From contig NZ_LT575483.1 in assembly GCF_900086705.1 (NCBI RefSeq), positions 2,077,894 to 2,141,893 on the forward strand: a stretch of DNA of 64,000 nt, in the 5' to 3' direction. Shown one piece after another: positions 1-8,022 of this stretch (its first letter is position 1; every line of letters begins with the position of its first letter). Origin of the DNA: Massilibacillus massiliensis (GTDB taxonomy: Bacteria; Bacillota; Negativicutes; FLKF01). The position numbers and the translations under genes were made by a program. Under the pieces are notes generated by a model that saw only the letters and a program-made list of their open reading frames with translations, did no database searches and was not told the DNA's origin.

Positions 1-1
1 G

Positions 2-652
2 CTAATTGATGATTTAGTGACTAAAGGGACAAATGAACCTTATCGAATTATGACTTCTCGCGCAGAGTATCGTCTTCTGTTAAGACAAGACAATGCGGAT
101 TTACGCTTAACGCAAAAAGGGTATGATGTCGGTTTGGTAACAGAAGATCGCTATACCCGGTTTAAAGAAAAAAAAGAAAGTATTGAAAATACCCTGAAAA
201 TTTTAACCGAAACAATGATTACGCCGACACCGGCTACACAAGAAAAACTTGCTGCAATTCATACGAGTGATATTAGAACGGGAACTACGCTGTATGATCT
301 ATTAAAACGTACAGGAATGGAATATGAATTACTTCGGAGTCAATTTGATTTACCGGAGACAACATCTGAAGTACGCAAACAAGTTGAAATTATTGTACGC
401 TATGAAGGTTATATAAAAAAGCAAGTTGAACAAGTTGAACGTTATGAAAAATTGGAACAGAAGATGATTCCTGCCGACATTGATTATGAGACGGTGCCTA
501 GCCTGCCAGGTGAAGCACGGCAAAAACTTACAGAAATAAAACCTCGTTCCATTGGGCAGGCCAGCCGAATTTCTGGAGTGTCGCCTGCGGATATCTCAAT
601 CCTAATTGTATATTTAGAGCAAGAGAGCCGTAGAAAGGAAAATAAAGCATGA
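2..652 (+). CDS. mnmG: MnmG (GidA) C-terminal part, 5' truncated by window edge
   Basis: This is the C-terminal portion of the FAD-dependent tRNA uridine-34 5-carboxymethylaminomethyl modification enzyme, which works with MnmE on the wobble base. The open frame runs from base 2 with no start in the window. The segment [20 protein letters not shown] is the strongly conserved MnmG stretch after the FAD domain, and the C-terminal helical domain with [14 protein letters not shown] follows. Only about a third of the usual 620-630 residues is present. Its stop overlaps the rsmG start by 4 bases (ATGA), so the two are translationally coupled, as in most Firmicutes beside oriC. Confidence 0.97.
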   Translation, partial: LIDDLVTKGTNEPYRIMTSRAEYRLLLRQDNADLRLTQKGYDVGLVTEDRYTRFKEKKESIENTLKILTETMITPTPATQEKLAAIHTSDIRTGTTLYDLLKRTGMEYELLRSQFDLPETTSEVRKQVEIIVRYEGYIKKQVEQVERYEKLEQKMIPADIDYETVPSLPGEARQKLTEIKPRSIGQASRISGVSPADISILIVYLEQESRRKENKA

Positions 653-1365
653 CATTTGCAGATCATCTTAGAGAAATTGCGCGTGCATATCCTATCGAAT
701 TAACGCAGGAGCAGTTAGATTCATATGCGACTTATTATCAGCTTTTAATTGAGTGGAACCAGAAAATAAATTTAACTGCGATTACTGAAGAACGACAAGT
801 TGCGATTAAACATATGATAGATTCACTCAGCTGTTTTGATGAAAAGATATTTTTTACAGGCTGTTCTGTTATCGATGTGGGGACTGGCGCCGGCTTCCCT
901 GGGCTGCCATTGAAAATATTTCGCGATCATATGCATCTAACCTTACTTGATTCTTTAAATAAACGGGTTAAGTTCCTCTCTACAGTTGCTGATACACTGC
1001 ATTTAACAAATATTGATGTGATTCATAGCCGGGCAGAAGAAGGTGCCAGAGAGAAGCAATATCGCGAGTGTTATGACGTTGCAGTATCACGTGCAGTTGC
1101 CCGACTAAACATATTGTCAGAACTTTGCATGCCGTTTGTAAAGATAGGCGGCTATTTTGTATCACTTAAAGGCGCGCAATATCTTGCAGAAGTCGATGAA
1201 GCGAAACGATCAATAGAAATATTGGGTGGAAAAATAGAAAAAGTTATACCAATAAAATTGCCTGAATTAAATGATGTTAGAGCGGTTATTTATATAAAAA
1301 AAATAAGAAAAACACCAACAATTTATCCGAGAAAAGCTGGGATACCAGAAAAAAAACCTCTATAA
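649..1365 (+). CDS. rsmG: 16S rRNA (guanine-527-N7)-methyltransferase RsmG
   Basis: RsmG methylates N7 of G527 in 16S rRNA using S-adenosylmethionine. The 238-residue protein has the usual length. The SAM-binding loop [17 protein letters not shown] lies near residues 72-90, followed by [14 protein letters not shown] and the family motif AVSRAVARL. The C-terminus is lysine- and arginine-rich, as expected of an rRNA-binding enzyme. The ATG overlaps the mnmG stop by 4 bases. The tail continues for some residues beyond the usual YPR motif, with [12 protein letters not shown], which is also the standard family ending. Confidence 0.97.
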   Translation: MTFADHLREIARAYPIELTQEQLDSYATYYQLLIEWNQKINLTAITEERQVAIKHMIDSLSCFDEKIFFTGCSVIDVGTGAGFPGLPLKIFRDHMHLTLLDSLNKRVKFLSTVADTLHLTNIDVIHSRAEEGAREKQYRECYDVAVSRAVARLNILSELCMPFVKIGGYFVSLKGAQYLAEVDEAKRSIEILGGKIEKVIPIKLPELNDVRAVIYIKKIRKTPTIYPRKAGIPEKKPL

Positions 1366-1387
1366 TTTACCAAAAATTAGAGGAGTT
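1361..1387 (+). terminator. weak hairpin overlapping rsmG stop
   Basis: CCTCTA and TAGAGG arms, with further A/T pairing inside, flank an A-rich loop over the rsmG stop codon. The T-run after the hairpin is poor, so this is at best a weak terminator or an mRNA-end structure. Confidence 0.3.
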
Positions 1388-1411
1388 TGTTTATAATATG
1401 ACGAATTATAT

Positions 1412-1420
1412 TGCTATAAT
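1412..1420 (+). promoter_or_regulatory. extended -10 promoter of noc
   Basis: TGCTATAAT is a perfect extended -10 element 24 bases before the noc ATG. No good -35 is seen, which is usual for extended -10 promoters. Confidence 0.5.
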
Positions 1421-1443
1421 GTAAGTAGGTAGGCGGTGGATGA

Positions 1444-2370
1444 ATGAAAAGTTTCGCCAGATTCTTTGGACTCAAGTCTGAAAAACCCGAAATTTCGGCT
1501 GAAAATCCTGTAAAAACTGAAAAATTGACTGAGGAACCCGTCGTAGTGAACGATATACCCGTAGAAATTGTCAATAAAAATGATGTCCAATATTTAAACA
1601 TAGGGGATATTGTTCCCAATCCATTTCAACCTAGGAAAACTTTTAATGATGAAGCATTGAGAGATTTGGCTGCTTCTATTCAGGAATTTGGTGTAATTCA
1701 ACCGTTGTTGGTTCGAAATGCAAAAAATCAGCAATATGAATTAGTAGCTGGAGAACGTAGGCTGAGAGCTTCTAAATTGGTTGGATTAGAGAAAGTTCCG
1801 GCGATTATTAAAGAACTTACAGATAAAGAAATGGCAGAACTTGCCATGATTGAAAATTTACAGCGTGAAGATCTGCACTTTCTAGAAGAAGCAGAGGGCT
1901 TTCATCAATTGCTCGTAAATTTTGGTTTCACGCAAGATGAATTGGCAAAACGTATGGGGAAAAGTCAATCGACAATTGCCAATAAATTACGGCTTTTAAA
2001 GTTAAGTGATACGATTAGAAAGCAATTATACGAGTGCAGTTTGACAGAGCGGCATGCCAGGGCATTGCTGAAGTTGACGGATGAAATAAAACAGCTGGAA
2101 GCACTTTCAATTATAAAGGAAAAAGGGTTAAATGTTCGCGAAAGCGAAATGTTAATTCAAGAAATAATTGACGAAATTTCCCGGGAAAAGGATCAAAAAG
2201 TACCAAAGCAGAATGTTGTACGGATTATTAGAGATGTACGCATTTTTTTAAATACAATTCATAACGTTGTTGGAGAAATGAAAAAGTCTGGATTAAAGGT
2301 TAAAGTAAATCAAGAACAGGATGATGATTACATTACTGTAAAAATGGTCATTCCAAAACGAAAAAAATAA
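1444..2370 (+). CDS. noc: Nucleoid occlusion protein Noc (ParB family)
   Basis: Noc is a ParB-like CTP-switch protein that coats DNA around its binding sites, attaches it to the membrane and blocks FtsZ assembly over the nucleoid. The N-terminus MKSFARFFGLK matches the amphipathic membrane-targeting helix of Bacillus Noc. The ParB/Srx nucleotide domain (about residues 50-150) contains GERRLRASK and ENLQRED. The helix-turn-helix reads GKSQSTIANKLRLLKL and is followed by the Noc-typical TERHARALL. The protein is 308 residues, slightly longer than Bacillus Noc because of an acidic linker after the helix. Its place after rsmG and ahead of parA-parB is that of Bacillus yyaA, which separates it from the true ParB at 12.1 kb. 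Confidence 0.93.
   Translation: MKSFARFFGLKSEKPEISAENPVKTEKLTEEPVVVNDIPVEIVNKNDVQYLNIGDIVPNPFQPRKTFNDEALRDLAASIQEFGVIQPLLVRNAKNQQYELVAGERRLRASKLVGLEKVPAIIKELTDKEMAELAMIENLQREDLHFLEEAEGFHQLLVNFGFTQDELAKRMGKSQSTIANKLRLLKLSDTIRKQLYECSLTERHARALLKLTDEIKQLEALSIIKEKGLNVRESEMLIQEIIDEISREKDQKVPKQNVVRIIRDVRIFLNTIHNVVGEMKKSGLKVKVNQEQDDDYITVKMVIPKRKK
2176..2189 (+). promoter_or_regulatory. Noc-binding-site-like sequence inside noc
   Basis: ATTTCCCGGGAAAA matches 13 of 14 bases of the known Bacillus Noc-binding consensus ATTTCCCGGGAAAT. It lies inside the noc reading frame. The same TTCCCGGGAA core occurs at 33764 and 60445. Confidence 0.55.
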
Positions 2371-2442
2371 TTGGCATTATGATAGACAACTTAACCTTTG
2401 TAATCGTTTATAAGTGGAATGGAGTTTCAAATTACTTAAAAC

Positions 2443-2550
2443 AATGACCAACTTGCTAAAATCCTGAATTTGTTACGCTTAAACAAATGGATTTGTTAAC
2501 GTAAGTTGGTTATTTTTCATCTTTGGGAACATCGTTTTTCGGAAAAATTG
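2443..2550. repeat. interspersed palindromic repeat, copy A
   Basis: This is an imperfect long hairpin with outer arms AATGACCAACTT and AAGTTGGTTATT. It is followed by TTTTTCATC and a GGAAC...TTTTTCGGAAAA segment. Related copies lie at 54033 (opposite orientation) and 55327 (same orientation, same downstream extension). It follows noc and may also act as its transcription terminator. Confidence 0.6.
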
Positions 2551-2627
2551 ACGCACGAAAAGATAGGAGTGCCATATTTTTAGCCCGGCGTTCCTCGTGT
2601 TGTAGCATGAAGTGGCAGGTGTAAAAA

Positions 2628-3110
2628 ATGAAGAATTGGATGAAAGTAATTGGATTTGTATTGATCAGCTCGATTTATTTTGGGACTTTGTGTCAAGCGA
2701 AGGAAAGCAAAAATTTGAATGTGGAAAATGAAGGACAGCAACAAATTAAGATAGAAGACCAACGGTATATACCGATTTATCATGAAGATGAGTATACGTA
2801 TTATCTTGATAATGCAACCAAAAAAAAGATAAAACATCCATACTTAGAGGAAGAAATCCTTGACGTCTGGGTGAAAATAGAGGGAAATGAAGATGGGGTT
2901 TATACAGATCCCGTTAGCTATACGATGAAACATTACTATGTACGTCTAAAAGAAAAGCAAATGCAGCTGGTCAATACAATAGAGTTTATAGGAGGAATAT
3001 CACCAAGTTATTCTGCTGATACTCCTTATCGAGAAAAAAATTGGAAAACAGTCGTACCGACGAGTCGTGAAGAAAATTGTTATTTAAAAATAATTGAGCT
3101 TGTAAAGTGA
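2628..3110 (+). CDS. Small exported protein of unknown function
   Basis: I do not recognise a characterised function. The 160-residue product starts with a clear Sec signal peptide (MKNWMKVIGFVLISSIYFG, cleavage probably after CQA), so it should lie in the periplasm or at the envelope. The mature part is charged and tyrosine-rich, with YYVRLKEKQMQLVNTIEFI and a C-terminal WKTVVPTSREEN-like stretch. That pattern resembles small surface-adhesin-E-like exported proteins of Negativicutes, but the likeness is from memory and weak. An AGGTG ribosome site precedes the ATG and a good terminator follows. It appears monocistronic, between noc and the sorbitol operon. Confidence 0.6.
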   Translation: MKNWMKVIGFVLISSIYFGTLCQAKESKNLNVENEGQQQIKIEDQRYIPIYHEDEYTYYLDNATKKKIKHPYLEEEILDVWVKIEGNEDGVYTDPVSYTMKHYYVRLKEKQMQLVNTIEFIGGISPSYSADTPYREKNWKTVVPTSREENCYLKIIELVK

Positions 3111-3132
3111 AAATTTTAATTCTTTATAAATG

Positions 3133-3173
3133 CTGTGAGATTGATAAAAATCAAACTCACAGTATTCTTTTTA
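3133..3173 (+). terminator. rho-independent terminator of the exported protein gene
   Basis: The arms CTGTGAG and CTCACAG, with further TTGAT/ATCAA pairing inside, are followed by a T-rich tract (TATTCTTTTT). Confidence 0.8.
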
Positions 3174-3220
3174 GTGGAAGTTTATATAGATTATTTTAAT
3201 AAAAACCAGAAAGTATTATA

Positions 3221-3250
3221 TTAAATATTTATGCATATATAAATATTTAA
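3221..3250. repeat. AT-rich inverted repeat upstream of the sorbitol operon
   Basis: TTAAATATTTA and TAAATATTTAA are perfect inverted arms around a short centre, just upstream of the promoter at 3281. It could be an activator site for the SorC-type regulator, but composition alone could also produce it. Confidence 0.35.
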
Positions 3251-3280
3251 TATTTTATTAACTATATGGTTTTTTTTGTA

Positions 3281-3309
3281 TTGATTTTTGGTAAAAGTTA
3301 GAGTATTAT
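3281..3309 (+). promoter_or_regulatory. sigma-A promoter of the sorbitol operon
   Basis: TTGATT, a 17-base spacer and TATTAT. The predicted start near 3316 puts the 20-bp palindrome at 3336-3355 in the untranslated leader. Confidence 0.55.
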
Positions 3310-3335
3310 CATCTTATAACGAACAAAAGTTATAC

Positions 3336-3355
3336 ATCGTCACATATGTGACGAT
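3336..3355. promoter_or_regulatory. 20-bp perfect palindrome, likely SorC-family operator
   Basis: The sequence ATCGTCACATATGTGACGAT is a perfect 20-bp dyad, about 42 bases before the regulator start and just downstream of the likely transcription start. A dyad this strict next to a transcription-factor gene suggests autoregulation by the SorC-type protein. The core also resembles a CRP/FNR-type half-site pair (GTCAC/GTGAC). Confidence 0.6.
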
Positions 3356-3396
3356 AGCGAAATTGTACTAAAAGTTGTAAAAGAGAAGGTGAAAAA

Positions 3397-4341
3397 ATGA
3401 TACCAGTAGAAAAACGTTTACTCATAAAAGTAGCCAACATGTATTATATCGAAAATATGAAGCAAAGTGATATTGCCGACAAGTTAGGGATCAATCGGAC
3501 AACGGTTAGTAAATATTTAAAGCGGGCAATGGAAGCTGGCATTGTGCAAATTTCGATCGTGAATGATTCCTATGAAAGATTAGAATCTGAACTAGAAAAG
3601 GAATTTGGGCTAAAAGAAGTTTATATTGTAGATTCTGTAGACGATGCAGATGAAGTAAAAAATAATATGGGGAAAGCAGGTCTTGCGTTCCTAAAGCGCG
3701 TGATTCACGATGGTGATGTGGTTGGATTTGCTTGGGGAACTGCAATAGGAGCATTGGCAAAAAATGCTTCTTTAGAAAAATGTAATGAAGTCAAAGCTGA
3801 TATGGTACCGTTGGTCGGCGGACCAGAGAATATAGATAGTGAATTTCACGTAAATACCATTGCATATAAAGTGGCCAATGCATTTAAGGCACGAAATCAT
3901 TATTTATATGCACCCGCGATTACAAAGACGACGGAGATCAGAGCGGCGATCATGCAAGATGATAACTATGTGAAGATAACAAATTACTGGGATAAATTAG
4001 ATATAGCAATTGTTGGGATTGGAGCGCCAGTACAATCTTCAAATCTTGTGTGGGCAGGTGCTTTTGGTAAGAAAAGTATTGATGAATTGGCTGATGCGGG
4101 CGTTGCCGGAGAAATTTGCTCGGTATTTTATGATGTAAATGGACAGATTGTGACAACGGGATTAAGCGATAAGATCATTGCGATTGATTTAAAAAAATTG
4201 AGGCAAGTTAAGTATTCTATCGGCATAGCTGCTTCACCAGAAAAAGTGCCGGCAATTTATGGGGCGTTAAAGGGAAAATTAATCAATGTATTGATTTCTG
4301 ATGAGCAAACAGCGAAATTATTATTAACCTTTCAAAAATAA
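3397..4341 (+). CDS. SorC/DeoR-type sugar-responsive regulator of the sorbitol operon
   Basis: This 314-residue protein is a SorC-family transcription factor: an N-terminal helix-turn-helix (about residues 17-48, MKQSDIADKLGINRTTVSKYLK) and a C-terminal sugar-phosphate-sensing domain (about 60-312). The sensing domain shows the family features DGDVVGFAWGTAI and DIAIVGIGAP. SorC proteins bind phosphorylated sugars and control polyol or sorbose operons. It is the first gene ahead of srlD-gutM-srlAEB, so it most likely senses sorbitol-6-phosphate. GAAGGTG precedes the ATG. It replaces the LevR-type or DeoR-type regulators found at many other sorbitol loci. Confidence 0.88.
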   Translation: MIPVEKRLLIKVANMYYIENMKQSDIADKLGINRTTVSKYLKRAMEAGIVQISIVNDSYERLESELEKEFGLKEVYIVDSVDDADEVKNNMGKAGLAFLKRVIHDGDVVGFAWGTAIGALAKNASLEKCNEVKADMVPLVGGPENIDSEFHVNTIAYKVANAFKARNHYLYAPAITKTTEIRAAIMQDDNYVKITNYWDKLDIAIVGIGAPVQSSNLVWAGAFGKKSIDELADAGVAGEICSVFYDVNGQIVTTGLSDKIIAIDLKKLRQVKYSIGIAASPEKVPAIYGALKGKLINVLISDEQTAKLLLTFQK

Positions 4342-4424
4342 GTGATAAAGTCGTTGCGCGTTATGATAAAAATATCTATGGTTTTAGACATCTTTAGAAT
4401 AAAAGTTATATGGGGGTCAAAACA

Positions 4425-5195
4425 ATGTCAAAGGTTGCACTTGTTGTAGGTGGAGGAAGAAGCTTAGGTGCTTTTTTAAGCAAACATTTAGCAAAAGAAG
4501 GCTATGCAGTAGCTGTTGGTGATTTGAATAAAGAAAATGCTGAAAAAGTAGCTGCTGATATTGTAGCTGATGGCGGAAAGGCGATTTCTATTACAGCAAA
4601 TGCTTGTAAAGAAAATGAAGTTGCGGCAATGTTTAAAAATGTCGTAGAGAAATATGGAAAAATCGATTTATTACTTTATAATGCAGGCGTTGCTAAGAGC
4701 AGTAAAATTACCGGTTTTTCACTGGAAGATTTTAAGTTTATCTGTGACGTTAATCTAAATGGTTATTTTTTATGTGCTAGAGAAGCAGCAAGAGTGATGA
4801 TTGAGAAAGAAATTGCTGGATCGATTATTGTAATTAATTCTAAATCAGGAAGAGTAGGCAGTAAACATAATAGCGGGTATTCAGCTTCTAAATTTGGCGC
4901 TGTTGGTCTTACCCAAAGTTTGGCACTCGATCTTGCTGATCATCATATTAGAGTGAATTCAATGATGCTAGGTAATCTCCTAGATTCAGATATGTTTGAA
5001 AGTTTAATTCCACAATATGCAATTAAATTAGGTGTTCCTGAAGATCAGGTAAAACAAGTTTATATCGATAAGGTACCTTTAAAACGAGGATGTAGATTCC
5101 AAGATGTTGCGAATGTAGTTACGTTTTATGCATCAGAAAAAGCTGAATACTTAACAGGACAGTCCGTAAATATTACTGGGGGGCAAGTAATGTGA
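4425..5195 (+). CDS. srlD: Sorbitol-6-phosphate 2-dehydrogenase SrlD
   Basis: A short-chain dehydrogenase that oxidises D-sorbitol 6-phosphate to fructose 6-phosphate with NAD. The Rossmann motif VVGGGRSLGAFL is near the N-terminus. The catalytic Ser-Tyr-Lys set is in INSKSGRVGS and SGYSASKFG. Long stretches, such as SKHNSGYSASKFGAVGLTQS and YIDKVPLKRGC, are nearly the enteric SrlD sequence. I chose the ATG at 4425 rather than the in-frame ATG at 4410, because the GGGGG ribosome site at 4412-4416 lies properly before the second one; this gives 256 residues. Confidence 0.95.
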   Translation: MSKVALVVGGGRSLGAFLSKHLAKEGYAVAVGDLNKENAEKVAADIVADGGKAISITANACKENEVAAMFKNVVEKYGKIDLLLYNAGVAKSSKITGFSLEDFKFICDVNLNGYFLCAREAARVMIEKEIAGSIIVINSKSGRVGSKHNSGYSASKFGAVGLTQSLALDLADHHIRVNSMMLGNLLDSDMFESLIPQYAIKLGVPEDQVKQVYIDKVPLKRGCRFQDVANVVTFYASEKAEYLTGQSVNITGGQVM

Positions 5196-5264
5196 TTTTT
5201 TACTTCTCTTACTTAGGTGATGGATCAAATAACAGAAGCTTCGGAGATTACAGGAGGATAAAAA

Positions 5265-5675
5265 ATGTTGTGGTTGATTATGATTGCTGCATCGATGTGG
5301 ATTTTACAATGTATCTTAGGGCTTTGGCAATTTAATAAATTTAATCGCCGCTTTAAAGAACTAAGAACAGAAGGCAGGGTTGCAATTGGAAGGGCAAAAG
5401 GACGTTTTGTCGCAGGGGCAGTTGTATTACTTTGTATTGATAAAGAATGTAACATCATCAAGGGTGAAAAAATGCAAGGAACAACTATTTTTGCGGGAAT
5501 AAAGCCCTTTCATACATTGGATCGTATGAATTTATTAACCATAAATGAAGCCTGTTGTCAATCGTTAGACAAGCAAACAGCCAAAGCCGTCCTAAATGCG
5601 GTCCAGAATTATAAAGAATTTGTTGAAAAAGAACAAATGGCACAAATAAACACAGAACGTATTGTTGATCATTAA
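5265..5675 (+). CDS. gutM: Glucitol operon activator GutM
   Basis: GutM proteins are small auxiliary activators of glucitol (sorbitol) operons; their mechanism is little known. The 136-residue product has an N-terminal hydrophobic segment (MLWLIMIAASMWILQCILG) and a cytoplasmic part with FVAGAVVLLCIDKECNI and a DRMN-containing region typical of the family. AGGAGG lies 7 bases before the ATG. Its position between srlD and srlA is the common Firmicute arrangement. Confidence 0.85.
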   Translation: MLWLIMIAASMWILQCILGLWQFNKFNRRFKELRTEGRVAIGRAKGRFVAGAVVLLCIDKECNIIKGEKMQGTTIFAGIKPFHTLDRMNLLTINEACCQSLDKQTAKAVLNAVQNYKEFVEKEQMAQINTERIVDH

Positions 5676-5848
5676 CACTATGCCTTTTCTCCGTGCGATT
5701 GATTTCAGAAATTTCAGAAATAATTTGTTTTGTAATTTTTATCTGTTAGATCTCAGCTAGGCATAAGTGGATGCATTTATTTAGCGTTTTTAGATTTGTA
5801 AAATAAAAGTCGATTTATCAAAAATAAAAAAGAGAGTGGGGTTATCTT

Positions 5849-6415
5849 ATGGATTCATTAGTTTTCTTAGCGAAAGGGTTTATAGGAATGTTTAATGAAG
5901 GTGGTAAAACGTTTGTTGCTTTGGTAACAGGGATTGTACCTACACTGATTTGTTTACTAGTGGCAATGAATGCACTTATTCGTTTCGTTGGTCAGGAAAA
6001 AATTGAAAAACTAGCGCACATGTGTGCTGGTAACCCGATATCTAGATACCTTATCTTACCGGTTGTTGGCACGTTTTTTTTCTGTAATCCGATGACATTA
6101 TCATTAGGTAAATTTATGCCGGAAAAATACAAACCAAGTTATTATGCAGCAGGTTCCTTTTCCTGTCATACGTTAAATGGTTTATTTCCGCATGTGAATC
6201 CTGGTGAATTGTTTGTTTTTCTTGGCATAGCCAACGGAATTACGCAATTAGGCTTGCCTACAGTCGATTTAGCTCTACGGTATTTTTTAGTTGGTGTTGC
6301 AACCAACTTTTTAAGAGGCTGGATAACAGATTTTACAACGAGTTATGTTGAAAGACAACAAGGTGTTACGCTAAAAACAGAAGTCAATACAATTCATAAT
6401 GGGATCAGTGCATAG
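5849..6415 (+). CDS. srlA: PTS sorbitol transporter EIIC component SrlA
   Basis: Membrane subunit of the glucitol/sorbitol phosphotransferase system. The 188-residue protein has several hydrophobic segments and the family motifs [22 protein letters not shown] and [21 protein letters not shown]-like stretches. In this PTS family the membrane domain is split over SrlA and SrlE. It ends 16 bases before the SrlE start, and a GAGAGTGGGG ribosome site precedes its ATG. The 173-base gap before it holds no gene that I can see. Confidence 0.92.
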   Translation: MDSLVFLAKGFIGMFNEGGKTFVALVTGIVPTLICLLVAMNALIRFVGQEKIEKLAHMCAGNPISRYLILPVVGTFFFCNPMTLSLGKFMPEKYKPSYYAAGSFSCHTLNGLFPHVNPGELFVFLGIANGITQLGLPTVDLALRYFLVGVATNFLRGWITDFTTSYVERQQGVTLKTEVNTIHNGISA

Positions 6416-6431
6416 AGAGGAGGAAAAGAAA

Positions 6432-7418
6432 ATGGAACAATATCAATCAATTAAAGTGTCAGCAGGTAAAGGGGGCTTTGGTGGACCATTGCTTTTGACT
6501 CCAACTGCCGAAAAAAATATAGTTGTGAATATTACAGGCGGCATTATATCACCTGTTGCTGAAAAAATTGCTGAGATGACAGGGTGTACTTTAATAGATG
6601 GGTTTAAAACCAAGGCTCCTGATCATGAAATTTTATGTGTCGTGATTGATTGTGGTGGAACTTTACGCTGTGGCATCTATCCACAAAAAAGAATTCCTAC
6701 GATTAACTTAAATCCAACTGGACCAAGTGGACCGCTTGCTGAACATATTAAAGCAGATATTTATGTATCTGATGTAAAAGTAAGTAATTTAGCATTTCGT
6801 GATGGCACTGTGCCCGGCGAAGCGGAACCAGAAAATAAAAAACAACCTAAATATGATACTTCTAAAAAGATTACGCAACAGACGACAGGTGGACTCATGG
6901 CGAATATTGGTAAAATGATGGGGGCAATTACATCTACCCTGTATCAGGCGGGTCGCGATACAATAGATACAATTATAAAAACGATTCTTCCATTTATGGC
7001 ATTTGTATCTATGTTAATTGGTGTTGTCTTGAGTACAGGAATTGGTGATGTGATTGCACAGATATTAGCACCACTTGCTAGTTCGGCGATTGGCTTAATT
7101 CTATTGTCTATGATTTGTTCATTCCCATTCTTGTCGCCATTTCTTGGACCTGGCGCAGTCATTGCCCAAGTAATCGGTGTTCTAATCGGTGTCGAGATCG
7201 GTAAGGGAAATATTCCACCGCATCTTGCTCTACCAGCACTTTTTGCGATTAATGCCCAGGCCGCCTGCGATTTTATTCCCGTTGGTTTAGGCCTTGCTGA
7301 AGCGGAAACTGAAACTGTTGAAGTCGGTGTTCCGTCGGTTTTATATTCACGCTTCATCACGGGTCCGCTTACTGTAGCTTTTGCATGGATTGCAAGTTTT
7401 GGCTTGTATGAAAGTTAA
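6432..7418 (+). CDS. srlE: PTS sorbitol transporter EIIBC component SrlE
   Basis: The N-terminal EIIB domain (about 1-150) carries the phospho-accepting cysteine region, and the C-terminal half is a membrane EIIC part. [10 protein letters not shown] at the start is the glucitol EIIB signature. [23 protein letters not shown] and [20 protein letters not shown] mark the membrane part. I use ATG 6432, which has GAGAGGAGG directly upstream, rather than the in-frame ATG at 6399 that lies inside srlA. The result is 328 residues, the family length. Confidence 0.94.
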   Translation: MEQYQSIKVSAGKGGFGGPLLLTPTAEKNIVVNITGGIISPVAEKIAEMTGCTLIDGFKTKAPDHEILCVVIDCGGTLRCGIYPQKRIPTINLNPTGPSGPLAEHIKADIYVSDVKVSNLAFRDGTVPGEAEPENKKQPKYDTSKKITQQTTGGLMANIGKMMGAITSTLYQAGRDTIDTIIKTILPFMAFVSMLIGVVLSTGIGDVIAQILAPLASSAIGLILLSMICSFPFLSPFLGPGAVIAQVIGVLIGVEIGKGNIPPHLALPALFAINAQAACDFIPVGLGLAEAETETVEVGVPSVLYSRFITGPLTVAFAWIASFGLYES

Positions 7419-7500
7419 TTGCTAAATATATTTAGTAGAATGTGTATTCTAACGGATACACATTCTATGATAAAAACAGAATTACCGGAGGTATTTGAGC

Positions 7501-7869
7501 ATGTCTGTTATTTTTAAGACAAAAGTTGTAAAACTCGGAGCATTGGCACAGGCCTTTATCGCTGAAAAAATGGTGATTCTCTTTCAAGAAAATGCACCAG
7601 ATGAGCTCGCTGAATACTGTGTATTACATAAAGAACACCAATTAATTGATACCGTACAAATAGGAGATATTTTGATTTTTGCAGGTATAGAATACAAAAT
7701 TGTGTATGTTGGTGATCAAGTACAAAAGAACTTGGGTGATTTAGGGCATATAACATTGAAATTCAACAATAATTGTGAAGCAGAAAACTTGGAGGGCAGC
7801 TTATATCTGGAGGATAAAGAAATTGCGTTCATCCATATTGGAGATGAAATTTCGATTATCAGAAGATAA
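7501..7869 (+). CDS. srlB: PTS sorbitol transporter EIIA component SrlB
   Basis: Cytoplasmic phosphocarrier of the sorbitol PTS, passing phosphate from HPr to the EIIB domain of SrlE. The 122-residue product has the typical length and the family features VLHKEHQL, with the likely phosphorylated His, and LGHITLKFNN near the centre. I use ATG 7501; an in-frame TTG at 7495 also exists, but GGAGGT at 7487-7492 fits the ATG. It is the last gene before a strong terminator. Confidence 0.92.
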   Translation: MSVIFKTKVVKLGALAQAFIAEKMVILFQENAPDELAEYCVLHKEHQLIDTVQIGDILIFAGIEYKIVYVGDQVQKNLGDLGHITLKFNNNCEAENLEGSLYLEDKEIAFIHIGDEISIIRR

Positions 7870-7926
7870 TCGATTGCCTGTTATGAACTAAATAATTTAG
7901 AAATAGATCTCAAGCTTTTTAATATA

Positions 7927-7984
7927 AAAATAAACCAGTATAATTTCGCATCCTGCCATGCGTTATATTATACTGGTTTATTTT
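7927..7984. terminator. bidirectional terminator between srlB and metH
   Basis: Perfect 18-base arms (AAAATAAACCAGTATAAT and its complement) give a T-run in both directions, serving the converging sorbitol and methionine synthase genes. Confidence 0.9.
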
Positions 7985-8022
7985 ATTTGCTTAATTTACA
8001 AGATACAATAAGCGAATGTATC

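Noticed and set aside
6944-7360. 138-codon minus-strand frame opposite srlE
   Set aside because: A shadow of the conserved SrlE sequence; no ribosome site and a composition typical of antisense frames.
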